Origin: an uncultured Candidatus Poseidoniales archaeon
GTDB lineage: Archaea > Thermoplasmatota > Poseidoniia > Poseidoniales > Thalassarchaeaceae
DNA length: 64,000 nucleotides
Assembly (NCBI GenBank): GCA_902511005.1
Contig: CABXDN010000003.1
Coordinates: forward strand, 1-64,000
Reading direction: 5' to 3'
The translations under genes were made by a program, and so were the position numbers. Each line of letters begins with the position of its first letter. Within the stretch, counting starts at the first letter, position 1. Positions 7,842-16,214 of this stretch are shown one piece after another. Below the pieces are notes generated by a model. It had not been told where the DNA came from. It saw only the letters and a program-made list of their open reading frames with translations, and ran no database searches.

Positions 7842-8903
7842 CTAAACTAGGGCGTTAGAGAAGAACTCTGATAATTTGGAGCTATATTCTTCTGAATCGC
7901 CCCATAAAGCATCTACATGCCCTCTTTCGTCTACATACCATGTTGTAACATTGGCCCCATTAGAAATCATTCTTTCCTCAAATGTTTGCGAATGTTCTAT
8001 TGATACTCTTGGGTCCTCTTTTCCATGCGTTAGGAATACTGGGCGCTCTCCAGCATTATCTGCTGCTTCTAATGGCGAACGTTCAGTAAGGCTGACTCCA
8101 GCAAGCCATCCACCAACTCTAACTCCAGGCCCTGCAAAGAATGAGGGGAATCCTAAGCGATCTAATTCATTTTTAATCACTAAAGGAAAATCTAGAACTG
8201 CACTATCTAACCATAGTGCTCCAATCCCTGGCTCATCAGCGAATGCAATAGCCGCACCACCTCCAAGAGAGAATGCAGTCATTCCAACTTGTCCGGGAGA
8301 ATATCCTTTTTCTGTGATTAACCAATCATAAGCTCCCAAGAGATCTTTGTATTCTTTTTGCCCTATGCTAATGTAATCGCTATCTACATCACTATCGCCA
8401 TAATTTCTCAAATCAAAAGAAAGGCTGTTGAGGCCTGCTTCTGCGAGATATCCTTGCATGAGTAACATCTCTGGCTTACATTTACCATTCTGAGGCATTC
8501 CGTGCGTTTGTATAACCACAGGAGCGTTTGGATCTACTTCGATATACCAGCCACGAAGAGTTATTCCAGACTCTCCTCTGGGCTCAAAAGAAGCATTTTC
8601 ATACTGATATTGATAATTCGACACATCAAAATTTTTCCTTATATCAATACGCTCATCAGAATCATTCCACGGTTCGAAACTTTCCCAATCATCGTTAGTG
8701 GTCCAATTATCAGGCGTATTAGAAGCCCACATGCCACAGCCAGGATTTGCCGAAATCCCTTGAGATGCAACGACATACCCTATACTTACATAACCAATCG
8801 AAAAAATAAACGTGGAAATTAAAAACACAGCAATAAATTTCTTATTTTTTTGGGCATTCATAATGCTTGGAATTAAAGAAATGACTGGTTTAATCTTAGA
8901 CAT
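7842..8903 (-). CDS. Membrane-anchored alpha/beta hydrolase
   Basis: A 353-residue protein with one N-terminal membrane segment (about residues 20-48) and an extracytoplasmic alpha/beta-hydrolase domain. The nucleophile elbow reads TAFSLGGGAA, the acid is in THGKEDPRVS and the catalytic His in DERGHVDALW. An oxyanion HGMP block follows the first strand. Members of this fold cleave esters, peptides or lipids; the substrate cannot be read from sequence. The linker after the anchor is Trp/Asp/Asn-rich (NTPDNWTTNDDWESFEPW). The start chosen is the ATG at 8903; a longer frame would begin with TTG. Confidence 0.8.
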   Translation of the reverse strand: MSKIKPVISLIPSIMNAQKNKKFIAVFLISTFIFSIGYVSIGYVVASQGISANPGCGMWASNTPDNWTTNDDWESFEPWNDSDERIDIRKNFDVSNYQYQYENASFEPRGESGITLRGWYIEVDPNAPVVIQTHGMPQNGKCKPEMLLMQGYLAEAGLNSLSFDLRNYGDSDVDSDYISIGQKEYKDLLGAYDWLITEKGYSPGQVGMTAFSLGGGAAIAFADEPGIGALWLDSAVLDFPLVIKNELDRLGFPSFFAGPGVRVGGWLAGVSLTERSPLEAADNAGERPVFLTHGKEDPRVSIEHSQTFEERMISNGANVTTWYVDERGHVDALWGDSEEYSSKLSEFFSNALV

Positions 8904-8944
8904 GTAGTTTCCGGAGATAGACAATGCACATAATAATTTACAAA

Positions 8945-10159
8945 TTAGTTTTCTTTCTCAATCCATGCTTCAAAAGAACATAATCTTAAAGCACTACTAT
9001 AATCTCTTTTAATTTTTAATTCCGGTCGGGGTTTACCTGTGGCAGTAGGGGGGAGGATTTGATTAATTTTTTGATTTATTAAGGGGATTTCAGATTCTGC
9101 AACTATTACTCTACCTCGTATCATTGAAGTGTTAGTTCGATTAAGTAAAGGCACTAACTTGGGAAGAAATTCTACTGTTCTATGTGGTAAATTGACTAAT
9201 AATAAATCCCACTTTCCGGCATACTCAGGATTCAAGGAAATCTTTGTAGCATCGGCCAATCCAACTATTCTATCATCGTAATACCGCTGGAGATTTTCGG
9301 ATTCAATTGGATAATCTCTTTTGTCCCATCTTTGAAGATTCTCGAATAATAATTCTACGGCTGCTGAATTCAAATCGGAAGCAAGTAGGTCACCGACTAA
9401 GTCTTCTTCGGCAATCAATGTAGATAAAGCGGGACCAACTCCACAAAATGGATCACATATTGATAATGGACGATCTAGTTCGGCGCGCAATTCTTTGGCG
9501 AAACTAAGAGTTTCCAGCCTTTCTGTTTGAAGTTTAGTGGAGTAATAGGCAACTTTTGGGTCACAAGAAATATATCTTCCGGATTCTTTAATCAAAACTT
9601 TAGTGCTCTTGATTTCAGAGGGAATCTTTTCAGTATATATTGTCGGTTCTTTTCTACCTCCAATCACCTCTAGTTCTCTAATCCGGAATTCCCCCATTAC
9701 GCCCCCATCAGATAATATCAATCTTATCGACGGGTGGGAGAGGAGTTTGGCTTTCGCGATTTCCGACGTATATGACTTAATGTCATCATTTATCCTAACT
9801 ACCATCATATCTCCTAAAAATTCATGAGAAGATGGCCATGATTCTTGGTATTTTGATACTACTTCTTTACCGAGTAATTCTGTTAAATGGTTCCACCAAT
9901 CAGTATCTACTCTTTCATCCAATTTCCCCTCACAAATTATTATTTCAAAGTCGGATAATGATTTCGGAAGATCAGCATCTGCCGAAGGCGAGAGGGGGAT
10001 TAGTCTAGAAAAACCGTCGTCTGATGAGAAAATTCTCTGCCCTTCAGCTAACCAATTATTCTCCGTAATTAAAGTGAGAACTCCCTCTACTTTTCTATTC
10101 GATACTAACAGGTGCCGCATCATGTTCATCATGTGCAGAAGGCTAGGACGCTTCACCAT
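8945..10159 (-). CDS. trm5: tRNA (guanine37-N1)-methyltransferase, Trm5 family
   Basis: This 404-residue protein resembles archaeal Trm5, which places m1G at tRNA position 37 and prevents frameshifting. The mid-protein block GEFRIRELEVIGG matches the Trm5 hallmark before the methyltransferase domain. The SAM-binding loop reads CDPFCGVGPALS and the catalytic-loop NLP appears in LLLVNLPHRTVE. The N-terminus has a separate D1-like domain. A Taw2/Taw22-type role in wyosine synthesis is a possible alternative. The ATG at 10159 overlaps the dphB start in a shared CATG, so both genes depart from the same four bases on opposite strands. Confidence 0.8.
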   Translation of the reverse strand: MVKRPSLLHMMNMMRHLLVSNRKVEGVLTLITENNWLAEGQRIFSSDDGFSRLIPLSPSADADLPKSLSDFEIIICEGKLDERVDTDWWNHLTELLGKEVVSKYQESWPSSHEFLGDMMVVRINDDIKSYTSEIAKAKLLSHPSIRLILSDGGVMGEFRIRELEVIGGRKEPTIYTEKIPSEIKSTKVLIKESGRYISCDPKVAYYSTKLQTERLETLSFAKELRAELDRPLSICDPFCGVGPALSTLIAEEDLVGDLLASDLNSAAVELLFENLQRWDKRDYPIESENLQRYYDDRIVGLADATKISLNPEYAGKWDLLLVNLPHRTVEFLPKLVPLLNRTNTSMIRGRVIVAESEIPLINQKINQILPPTATGKPRPELKIKRDYSSALRLCSFEAWIEKEN

Positions 10160-10979
10160 GACGGAGACAAGTTTGCCCGCGGGCCTTTGGCTTGTAGGGC
10201 TAGGACCGGGCAATTTAGACTACATGAGTAAATATGCTAATGATATTGCAAAGTCATGTTCTAAGCGTTATTTAGAAGGCTATACTGCAATTTTACCTCC
10301 AAAACAAGAAGAAAAATTAGAGTCTTTGATTGGTAAATGGGAACGAATGATGAGGCCTGATATCGAAAATCCTGAAGAGTTATTAAAAATGGCTAAGGAA
10401 ATTCCTGTTGCTCTCTTAATCGTGGGAGATCCTATGCAAGCAACGACACATATCGATTTAGAAGCGAGATGCGAAGAAATGGGAATTAATTTTAATGTAG
10501 TCCCCGGAATCACTGCAACGGCGCTTGCGGTATCTCTATCTGGGTTGCAATCATATCGGTTTGGAAGACAAGTTACCATTCCTTTTTCTTACGGTGAATA
10601 CTTGCCACATTCGCCTTTGGAGATGATTTGTAAAAATTATGAAAATAATTTACATACACTTGTATTACTAGATTTAGATCCAACGGGGATGGGCGTAAAT
10701 AATCCAAAACCAATGAAACCGTACGAAGCAATATCACTTCTAGCAAGAATGGCGAGTAAAATTCTAGAAGAAACTTCAACATTTGAGATATTAAACAAAC
10801 CAGTAGATGAATGGGATGGAATTTTATTGACTGATATTTCTATGGAAGAGCAAAAAGTTACGGCTGGAAACTTATCTCAACTTTCTAAATTAAAAGACGG
10901 ATGGATCCACTGCATGATTATACCATCGAATATGAATGATAATGAGTTAGAGGCCTTTGAAAGAAGGAAAAATGGTTGA
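10158..10979 (+). CDS. dphB: Diphthine synthase
   Basis: A 273-residue tetrapyrrole-methylase-fold enzyme. It shows GLWLVGLGPGNLDYM at the N-terminus, an IVGDPMQATTHIDL block and VVPGITATALAVSLSGLQ, which match archaeal DphB. DphB uses SAM to methylate the modified histidine of elongation factor 2 on the way to diphthamide, a hallmark of archaea and eukaryotes. The ATG at 10158 was chosen because the protein begins right at the conserved strand and a longer frame would run far into trm5. The stop overlaps the ATG of the next gene by eight bases, so the two are translationally coupled. Confidence 0.9.
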   Translation: MTETSLPAGLWLVGLGPGNLDYMSKYANDIAKSCSKRYLEGYTAILPPKQEEKLESLIGKWERMMRPDIENPEELLKMAKEIPVALLIVGDPMQATTHIDLEARCEEMGINFNVVPGITATALAVSLSGLQSYRFGRQVTIPFSYGEYLPHSPLEMICKNYENNLHTLVLLDLDPTGMGVNNPKPMKPYEAISLLARMASKILEETSTFEILNKPVDEWDGILLTDISMEEQKVTAGNLSQLSKLKDGWIHCMIIPSNMNDNELEAFERRKNG

Positions 10980-12729
10980 ACGTCGAATCGACGAACTCAA
11001 GCGTAGGAATCGTTTCGGTAGTTTGTATAATATGGCTGGTCCCGCCGAAGTTAGTTTTCCTGGCGATAAAAATCGCAGAAAAAAAGTGAGAGTAAGGGGT
11101 ATTAAACAGGCATCGAAACAAATTCAAGAAAGGTTAGAAAAAGATTTAGACTCGTTAATAGAGAATCCTTTGGTGTTTCTACCCGAAATAAAAGTTAGTT
11201 TAGGAAAACCACGAAGAGATATGATGGCTGCTAGTTTGAAAGAAATAGACTATGTTGCAGCAAAGAGACATGATAGGAGATGGTTAGCAAAAAGAATGGT
11301 AAAGAGAAGGGGTTGTGTGATTTCTCGCTCATTGGCTGGAAGTCTGTTAGCTGCGTTAGATGGAGACCATTCTACTGTATCTGTATTCAACAATCCTGTT
11401 TATGGGTCTTCTAGTTTTATTAGAAGAGGTAATGGTAAACAATCACACCAAGCAGGAATTCAAAACTTCAATAATCATAAACTTAGATTATTAGTTTGGG
11501 ACGATCATGCAAAATCGGGGCATTGGTTTTTCTCTTGGAAAAATGGATTTGAGTATACAGGATTATCTCCTTTAGCGCCAGATGATTGGATTGAGTCTGC
11601 TCTAAACAATGCTTCAATAAAATTTTCTGGTGACCAAATAAGGTGGTCTAAAGGCTTGGACGAAGAAACTGTTACTAATGAGGTATTTACTGATTCAGGG
11701 TGGCTTAAAATTACATTTCAAAACGGAGTTGTTGCGGGTTTGTCACAAAATTCTCTCTCAAAACCTGATGAGGCATTTATCCCCTCAATTGCATTAACAA
11801 TGCTTCCACCTAAGATTTCTGAAATTGTTGATGCAGAATGGATTTGGAGGCCGGCAGGATGGCCTGAAGACAAGCCTCTACCTCCAAAAGGATTGGAAAA
11901 ATTAGATGAAATAATTTTAGCCTGGATGTCTATGACTTTAGAAGATTCAATTTTGGCCAGAGAATGTAGAACTAGTATTCTCAATTCTATAGAAGACGGG
12001 TACGTATGTGGAACTAATTGGTTTGATAGTGAAGGGAAAAATAAATTATTAGAATTCTTATCGGGTAGTGAAAATGAAAAAGAAGCTGTTTCTGTGATAC
12101 TTGATAATTTGGATTCAGGGATACATGTCAGACAGGACGGTCAGACTTTCGATCTAGAACATGAAGTTGTGCGATTTGAAGAAAGTTCTTGCCATCCCCT
12201 ACTGGTTTCTTTATGGGAAGAATATGGGATGGTTGTGCTTGAACAAATGTTCAATTTAGATGGAGAAAAGGCAGATTTAATTTACAAAAAACAACTACAG
12301 AGGAAGCAAGGTTTTGGCGCCTTCTTAAGAGAATTAGGGGCGAATCTTTCTACTGCTAAGAAACTCGATTTGTTGCCATGGAAAAAAAATGAGTTGCCAG
12401 TGCCTCTAAACTTTGCAGATAAATTAATTCGAAAGGCGGGAGATCATGGTATTGCTTCTACGGTTTCAATGGCCAGAAAAGGTAATGGTTTGGAATCTGC
12501 TATGGGTTGGGCTTGGCTAGTTGTTCATGATAGGACTGAATCAGATGCATGGAGGTTCGATTCGTCTTCGCGGGACAAAGGGAGTGATTGGGTTCCAGCT
12601 CTAAAGATGCTATGGGATTCTGCAGAAAAAATATTACTGAAGAATCAAAAAGATGCTAGAGAGGATTACATCGTTGCTATGGAGAAACTCGCAGAAATCT
12701 CTGGAGCGGGTAAATTGTCTAAACCATAG
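10972..12729 (+). CDS. Uncharacterised 585-residue protein coupled to dphB
   Basis: I do not recognise this protein. It is soluble, with a strongly basic N-terminal third (ERRIDELKRRNRFGSLYN, then many Arg/Lys to about residue 125), which suggests nucleic acid binding. A middle part is rich in Trp and aromatic residues (VWDDHAKSGHWFFSWKNGF), and a helical acidic C-terminal half follows. No Walker, zinc or SAM motif is apparent. The ATG at 10972 overlaps the dphB stop, so it is probably translated with diphthine synthase. A role linked to translation is an inference from that coupling only. Confidence 0.75.
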   Translation: MVERRIDELKRRNRFGSLYNMAGPAEVSFPGDKNRRKKVRVRGIKQASKQIQERLEKDLDSLIENPLVFLPEIKVSLGKPRRDMMAASLKEIDYVAAKRHDRRWLAKRMVKRRGCVISRSLAGSLLAALDGDHSTVSVFNNPVYGSSSFIRRGNGKQSHQAGIQNFNNHKLRLLVWDDHAKSGHWFFSWKNGFEYTGLSPLAPDDWIESALNNASIKFSGDQIRWSKGLDEETVTNEVFTDSGWLKITFQNGVVAGLSQNSLSKPDEAFIPSIALTMLPPKISEIVDAEWIWRPAGWPEDKPLPPKGLEKLDEIILAWMSMTLEDSILARECRTSILNSIEDGYVCGTNWFDSEGKNKLLEFLSGSENEKEAVSVILDNLDSGIHVRQDGQTFDLEHEVVRFEESSCHPLLVSLWEEYGMVVLEQMFNLDGEKADLIYKKQLQRKQGFGAFLRELGANLSTAKKLDLLPWKKNELPVPLNFADKLIRKAGDHGIASTVSMARKGNGLESAMGWAWLVVHDRTESDAWRFDSSSRDKGSDWVPALKMLWDSAEKILLKNQKDAREDYIVAMEKLAEISGAGKLSKP

Positions 12730-12738
12730 ACCAAAATT

Positions 12739-13335
12739 TCAGGGTAACACTATCCAAATTGCTACTGCTAGTAAAGAAGACCCCATGATTCTGTTAAGTA
12801 ATTTAGCAGATTGAGGTGTAGAAAACAACTTTCTCAACTGTGTGCCAAATGCAGCCCATGACATCACTGCCGGGAGCCCAAAAATCAAATTGAGAAGAAC
12901 AAGCATGGCCTTGGCAGCAAATGTTGCTCCGAATAGATGACCAAATTGAGTCATTAAAACTAAGAAATGTATCCATGCTTTTCCATTGACTATTTGAATT
13001 ACAGAACCTGTTTTTATTCCTAGCCTAGAGCTCTCTTTTTCATCATCTGACAAAGGAGAAGATTTCCAAACTTTGTAACCCAAATAAGCAATATATCCTG
13101 CCCCTACATACGTTAATAAATCAAAAAAAGACTGATTTTTTTCTATGAATACTGTCGCGCCTCCAACAAACAATCCCAATGTAGACCAACCTATTGCCAT
13201 GCCCATAATCAAAGGTAATGTATTTCGAAACCCATATTGTGAACCATGCGCAGCACAAAGGATATTATTTGGTCCCGGAGTAAAACACATTGGTACGATA
13301 AAAACTAACGCCGCAATTAGAAGATCGGAGTCCAT
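12739..13335 (-). CDS. LysE/RhtB-family exporter
   Basis: A 198-residue protein of about six membrane helices. The N-terminal CFTPGPNNILCAAHGSQYGF matches the conserved PGP-x2-N block of LysE/RhtB amino-acid exporters, and a second hallmark (GYIAYLGYKVWKSS) follows the third helix. These pumps release amino acids or their analogues. The gene lies directly behind cystathionine gamma-synthase on the same strand, so efflux of a sulfur-containing amino acid or homoserine is a reasonable inference. The start chosen is the ATG at 13335; a GTG at 13344, one base from the upstream stop, is an alternative. Confidence 0.85.
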   Translation of the reverse strand: MDSDLLIAALVFIVPMCFTPGPNNILCAAHGSQYGFRNTLPLIMGMAIGWSTLGLFVGGATVFIEKNQSFFDLLTYVGAGYIAYLGYKVWKSSPLSDDEKESSRLGIKTGSVIQIVNGKAWIHFLVLMTQFGHLFGATFAAKAMLVLLNLIFGLPAVMSWAAFGTQLRKLFSTPQSAKLLNRIMGSSLLAVAIWIVLP

Positions 13336-13344
13336 TAGAATCAC

Positions 13345-14547
13345 TTAAGCGCGGGACTCTAATAATTCAGATGCTGCAAGTAATGCTTGTTCGATATCAT
13401 TCCAGATATCTTCCACATCTTCAATTCCAACGCTCATTCGAACAAAACCAGGAATTACTCCTGCTTCCATCCTAACATCTTCGGGTACGAACATGTGGCT
13501 TGAATTAAATGGGCACTCAACAAGACTTTCAACACCTCCAAGACTTGTTGCTTCTAATGTCATTTTCAGAGATTTCATGAACTTTAGGGCTGCTGCATCG
13601 CCGCCTTTCACCACATAAGCCAACATGCCATTTCCTTTTGGCATTATTTTCTTTGCTAATTCATAATCATCATAATCTGGTAAAGAAACGTGATTTACGC
13701 TGTGAATCATTTGGTGCTGAGAGAGCCTCTTTGCTAACTCGGCAGCATTTGACGTATGTATTGGCATTCTAGCATGTAAAGTCCTCATTCCCCTTTCTAA
13801 CAGATAGCACATATGGGGGTCGGCCGCGCCACCAAAGTGTACTTTCTTAGGGAATATTTGTGCAACTAAATCTTTCTTACCTACGACAAATCCAGCAATT
13901 AAATCTGAATGCCCTCCTAAGTATTTAGTTCCTGAATGAATTATTAAATCGAAACCATGTTTCACAGGATTACATCCCCAAGGAGATGCGAATGTGTTAT
14001 CTACGACGGAGATAAGATTGTGCTTTTTTGCTATTTTCGCCATTGCATCTAAATCACATACTTTCAGGACAGGATTAGATAATGTTTCGACATATATCAT
14101 TTTGGTATTTTCTTGAATAGCGGCCTCATATGAAGACGGATCGCGCATATCTGCCATTGTAACTTCTATACCAAAACGAGGTAAATCATCTGTTAGTAGA
14201 CCATAAGTCCCACCATATACATCAGAACTAGCAATTACGTGATCTCCGCTTGATAATAATCCGAGCAAGGTGGTAGAAACCGCTGCCATTCCACTAGCGA
14301 AAGTCTCTCCATCTTCTGCTCCTTCCATTGCAACTAATTTTGCAGCGACGGCTTCAGAATTTACACTAGATAATCTGGCATAGAGCATTGCATGTTGGGC
14401 GCCTGCAGCCCAACCAGCATATCTCTCATCTGTTAAGTGATAAGTAGATGAAAGGAAAACTGGGGTATTTACACCTCCACCTATTGGGTTTGTGCCTGAA
14501 TGTACTGCTTTAGTTGCGAACTGTTTGTCGGTTTCATCACTTGCCAT
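13345..14547 (-). CDS. Cystathionine gamma-synthase/lyase, Cys/Met metabolism PLP enzyme
   Basis: A full-length 400-residue PLP enzyme of the MetB/MetC/CGL family. The PLP lysine sits in IHSGTKYLGGHSDL, the cofactor Asp in SVVDNTFASPWGC, and the phosphate-binding region in GETFASGMAAVSTT. C-terminal SLGGVESLVECP is typical of the family. It joins or breaks cystathionine in the exchange between cysteine and homocysteine; synthase and lyase cannot be told apart from sequence alone. It is divergent from an Lrp-type regulator across 135 bases that contain two inverted repeats, which suggests amino-acid-responsive control. Confidence 0.87.
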   Translation of the reverse strand: MASDETDKQFATKAVHSGTNPIGGGVNTPVFLSSTYHLTDERYAGWAAGAQHAMLYARLSSVNSEAVAAKLVAMEGAEDGETFASGMAAVSTTLLGLLSSGDHVIASSDVYGGTYGLLTDDLPRFGIEVTMADMRDPSSYEAAIQENTKMIYVETLSNPVLKVCDLDAMAKIAKKHNLISVVDNTFASPWGCNPVKHGFDLIIHSGTKYLGGHSDLIAGFVVGKKDLVAQIFPKKVHFGGAADPHMCYLLERGMRTLHARMPIHTSNAAELAKRLSQHQMIHSVNHVSLPDYDDYELAKKIMPKGNGMLAYVVKGGDAAALKFMKSLKMTLEATSLGGVESLVECPFNSSHMFVPEDVRMEAGVIPGFVRMSVGIEDVEDIWNDIEQALLAASELLESRA

Positions 14548-14585
14548 ATATGTCGGAAGGGGTATTAATAAATCAACTAAACGGC

Positions 14586-14616
14586 GAATAATATTCCTAG
14601 TTGTCGAAAAAACGAC
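14586..14616. promoter_or_regulatory. Two inverted repeats in the cgs-lrp divergent intergenic region
   Basis: Two dyads lie side by side. GAATA-A-TATTC is at 14586-14596, and GTCG-AAAAAA-CGAC is at 14603-14616. They sit between the start codons of the PLP enzyme and the Lrp-type regulator. Lrp/AsnC proteins bind short palindromes and often control themselves and a neighbour, so these are operator candidates. Function is inferred from position and symmetry only. Confidence 0.4.
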
Positions 14617-14646
14617 GGGTGGATAAAGATTTACCGACTTTTTGAC

Positions 14647-14656
14647 GAAAATATTA
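14647..14656 (+). promoter_or_regulatory. Possible TATA box for the Lrp-type gene
   Basis: The AT-rich element GAAAATATTA lies about 30 bases before the ATG at 14683. This is the distance expected for an archaeal TATA box feeding a leaderless or very short-leader transcript. The match is by eye and no BRE was clear. Confidence 0.3.
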
Positions 14657-14682
14657 ACAAAGTGAATTGATGTCGTCGATTT

Positions 14683-15153
14683 ATGCCTTTTTCGAATTTA
14701 GACGCTAAAGATGCTGGGATTTTGAAAATGCTAAATCAAGATTCGAGAGCGACGACTCAAGCAATTGCTGACGCTTTGGATATGCCAAGGGTTACCGTAC
14801 ATGATCGAATTAGAAGATTACAAGAGAAGAATATAATTGATAAATTTACAGTAGAAGTGAATCGTAAAGAATTAGGGTGGCCGCTTCACGGTTTTATATT
14901 GGCTAATTGGGTTGGGCAGAGAGATGAAATTGATCGGCGTTTTGTCGCGGAAGAAATTTGTAAGATGCCTTTTGTTGTTGGGCTCCATATTGTCACAGGA
15001 CAGTGGGATTTTATTGTCGAAGTAGTGGCAAAAGATATGGCTAATTTAGGAGATTCTATACTTGACCAATTATCAAATATTGAGGGAGTCGGGCATACAC
15101 AAACATTGGTGTCATTTTACAGTTTTTCTGGAGCTGCTAAATCTTTGGGCTGA
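14683..15153 (+). CDS. Lrp/AsnC-family transcription regulator
   Basis: A 156-residue regulator with an N-terminal winged helix-turn-helix (LNQDSRATTQAIADALDMP then VTVHDRIRRLQEKNII) and a C-terminal RAM/ligand-binding domain (VGLHIVTGQWDFIVEVVAKD). The family senses amino acids and binds DNA as dimers to octamers. It faces cystathionine gamma-synthase across a short shared promoter region, its most likely target. Its last 37 bases overlap the 3' end of the convergent YczE-like gene. Confidence 0.92.
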   Translation: MPFSNLDAKDAGILKMLNQDSRATTQAIADALDMPRVTVHDRIRRLQEKNIIDKFTVEVNRKELGWPLHGFILANWVGQRDEIDRRFVAEEICKMPFVVGLHIVTGQWDFIVEVVAKDMANLGDSILDQLSNIEGVGHTQTLVSFYSFSGAAKSLG

Positions 15154-15785
15154 CCTTTCTCAGGAATACTCCAAATAATACTAGTAATTTGCAAACATAA
15201 TGCTACTATCGGCCCTATTAATATTGCAAATATTATCGTACCAATACCAAAAATTCCACCCAATTGCCAACCTATTAGTAGTGCTAAAATTTCTATTATT
15301 GTCCTAACTCTACCTATTGGTACTTTTGTAATTCTTTGAATCCCTGTCATCCAGCCATCTCTTGGACCGGGCCCTAGATTTGCGGTCAGATAAAATCCAC
15401 TACCTATTCCAACTAAAATTGTCCCAATTAATACCTGTGATATCTGGAATATTTGGTCTTCAGGGTGGGGAAGAATAGGTTCCATTACATCTATTGCTAC
15501 AGCAATTAAAATTGCATTTAATATAGTTCCAACACCTGGTTTTTCTTTGAGAGGTATCCATAAAAATAAAACTACAACGCTAACGATAAAGGTTGCTTGG
15601 CCTATTGTACAGCCTAATTGATTAGAAATGCCTTGCGCCAATACTGTCCAAGGCGCGACTCCAAGTCCAGCAGCTATAATTATGGCATCGCCTGTTCCAA
15701 ATATCCACAAACCTATTATCAAAATTACTAAAGTTTTTAATTTTGGACGCGTAGACATTGGGTTGTCGGAACTCCAAGTGGTCAT
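15117..15785 (-). CDS. YczE/YyaS-family membrane protein
   Basis: A 222-residue integral membrane protein with about five hydrophobic helices. GLGVAPWTVLAQGISNQLG near the N-terminus and LGPGPRDGWMTGIQR in the middle match the YczE-like family, whose function is not established. I use the ATG at 15785 rather than the TTG at 15812. It follows cutA on the same strand by about 30 bases and is likely part of the same transcript. The 3' end overlaps the end of the Lrp gene. Confidence 0.75.
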   Translation of the reverse strand: MTTWSSDNPMSTRPKLKTLVILIIGLWIFGTGDAIIIAAGLGVAPWTVLAQGISNQLGCTIGQATFIVSVVVLFLWIPLKEKPGVGTILNAILIAVAIDVMEPILPHPEDQIFQISQVLIGTILVGIGSGFYLTANLGPGPRDGWMTGIQRITKVPIGRVRTIIEILALLIGWQLGGIFGIGTIIFAILIGPIVALCLQITSIIWSIPEKGQPKDLAAPEKL

Positions 15786-15815
15786 TGGAACTTTTTTCGC
15801 AAATTTAAACAAAAA

Positions 15816-16133
15816 TTACTCACCTTTCACCCAATCAGAATACTCTTTTGTAGATTCGGTCGGCCAACACAATATTTTGGGAAGATCATAAGAATGTTCA
15901 GACTTAATTTTCAAAATTGCCTTCTCTTTTGATTCTGCGGTGGTGAATAATTGAATTTTCCATTCTGGGTTACTCTGTATTTTGCCTTCCCATCGATAAA
16001 TTGAGGTTATCCTTTCTATGTTTACACATGATACTAACCCTGTGTCGATTATTGATTGGCTCCAATGGCCGATTTCTGCTTCGTTTAACTCGCCGGATAG
16101 TGTTGTTTCAACAACGTACACTGTATCTATCAT
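15816..16133 (-). CDS. cutA: CutA1-like protein
   Basis: A 105-residue protein with the CutA1 signature: SCVNIERITSIYRWEGKIQ, then a charged strand and a Trp-containing end (CWPTESTKEYSDWV). CutA1 proteins are small, very stable trimers linked to divalent-metal tolerance; their exact action is unsettled. Length agrees with the family. It is divergent from the geranylgeranyl reductase gene, with 81 bases between starts. Confidence 0.88.
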   Translation of the reverse strand: MIDTVYVVETTLSGELNEAEIGHWSQSIIDTGLVSCVNIERITSIYRWEGKIQSNPEWKIQLFTTAESKEKAILKIKSEHSYDLPKILCWPTESTKEYSDWVKGE

Positions 16134-16169
16134 AGTATATCGTAAGCCGCTTTCTAATATAGCCTATAG

Positions 16170-16178
16170 CATATATTC
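16170..16178 (+). promoter_or_regulatory. Possible TATA box for the geranylgeranyl reductase gene
   Basis: CATATATTC lies about 40 bases before the ATG at 16215 in the cutA-ggr divergent spacer. An archaeal TATA box here would give a short leader. Judged by eye only. Confidence 0.3.
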
Positions 16179-16214
16179 AATTCCTGTGTATGCTTCCGAA
16201 GTTACGGCGAGAAG

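Noticed and set aside
7876-8331. 151-codon plus-strand frame
   Set aside because: It is antisense to the alpha/beta hydrolase, which carries the catalytic triad.
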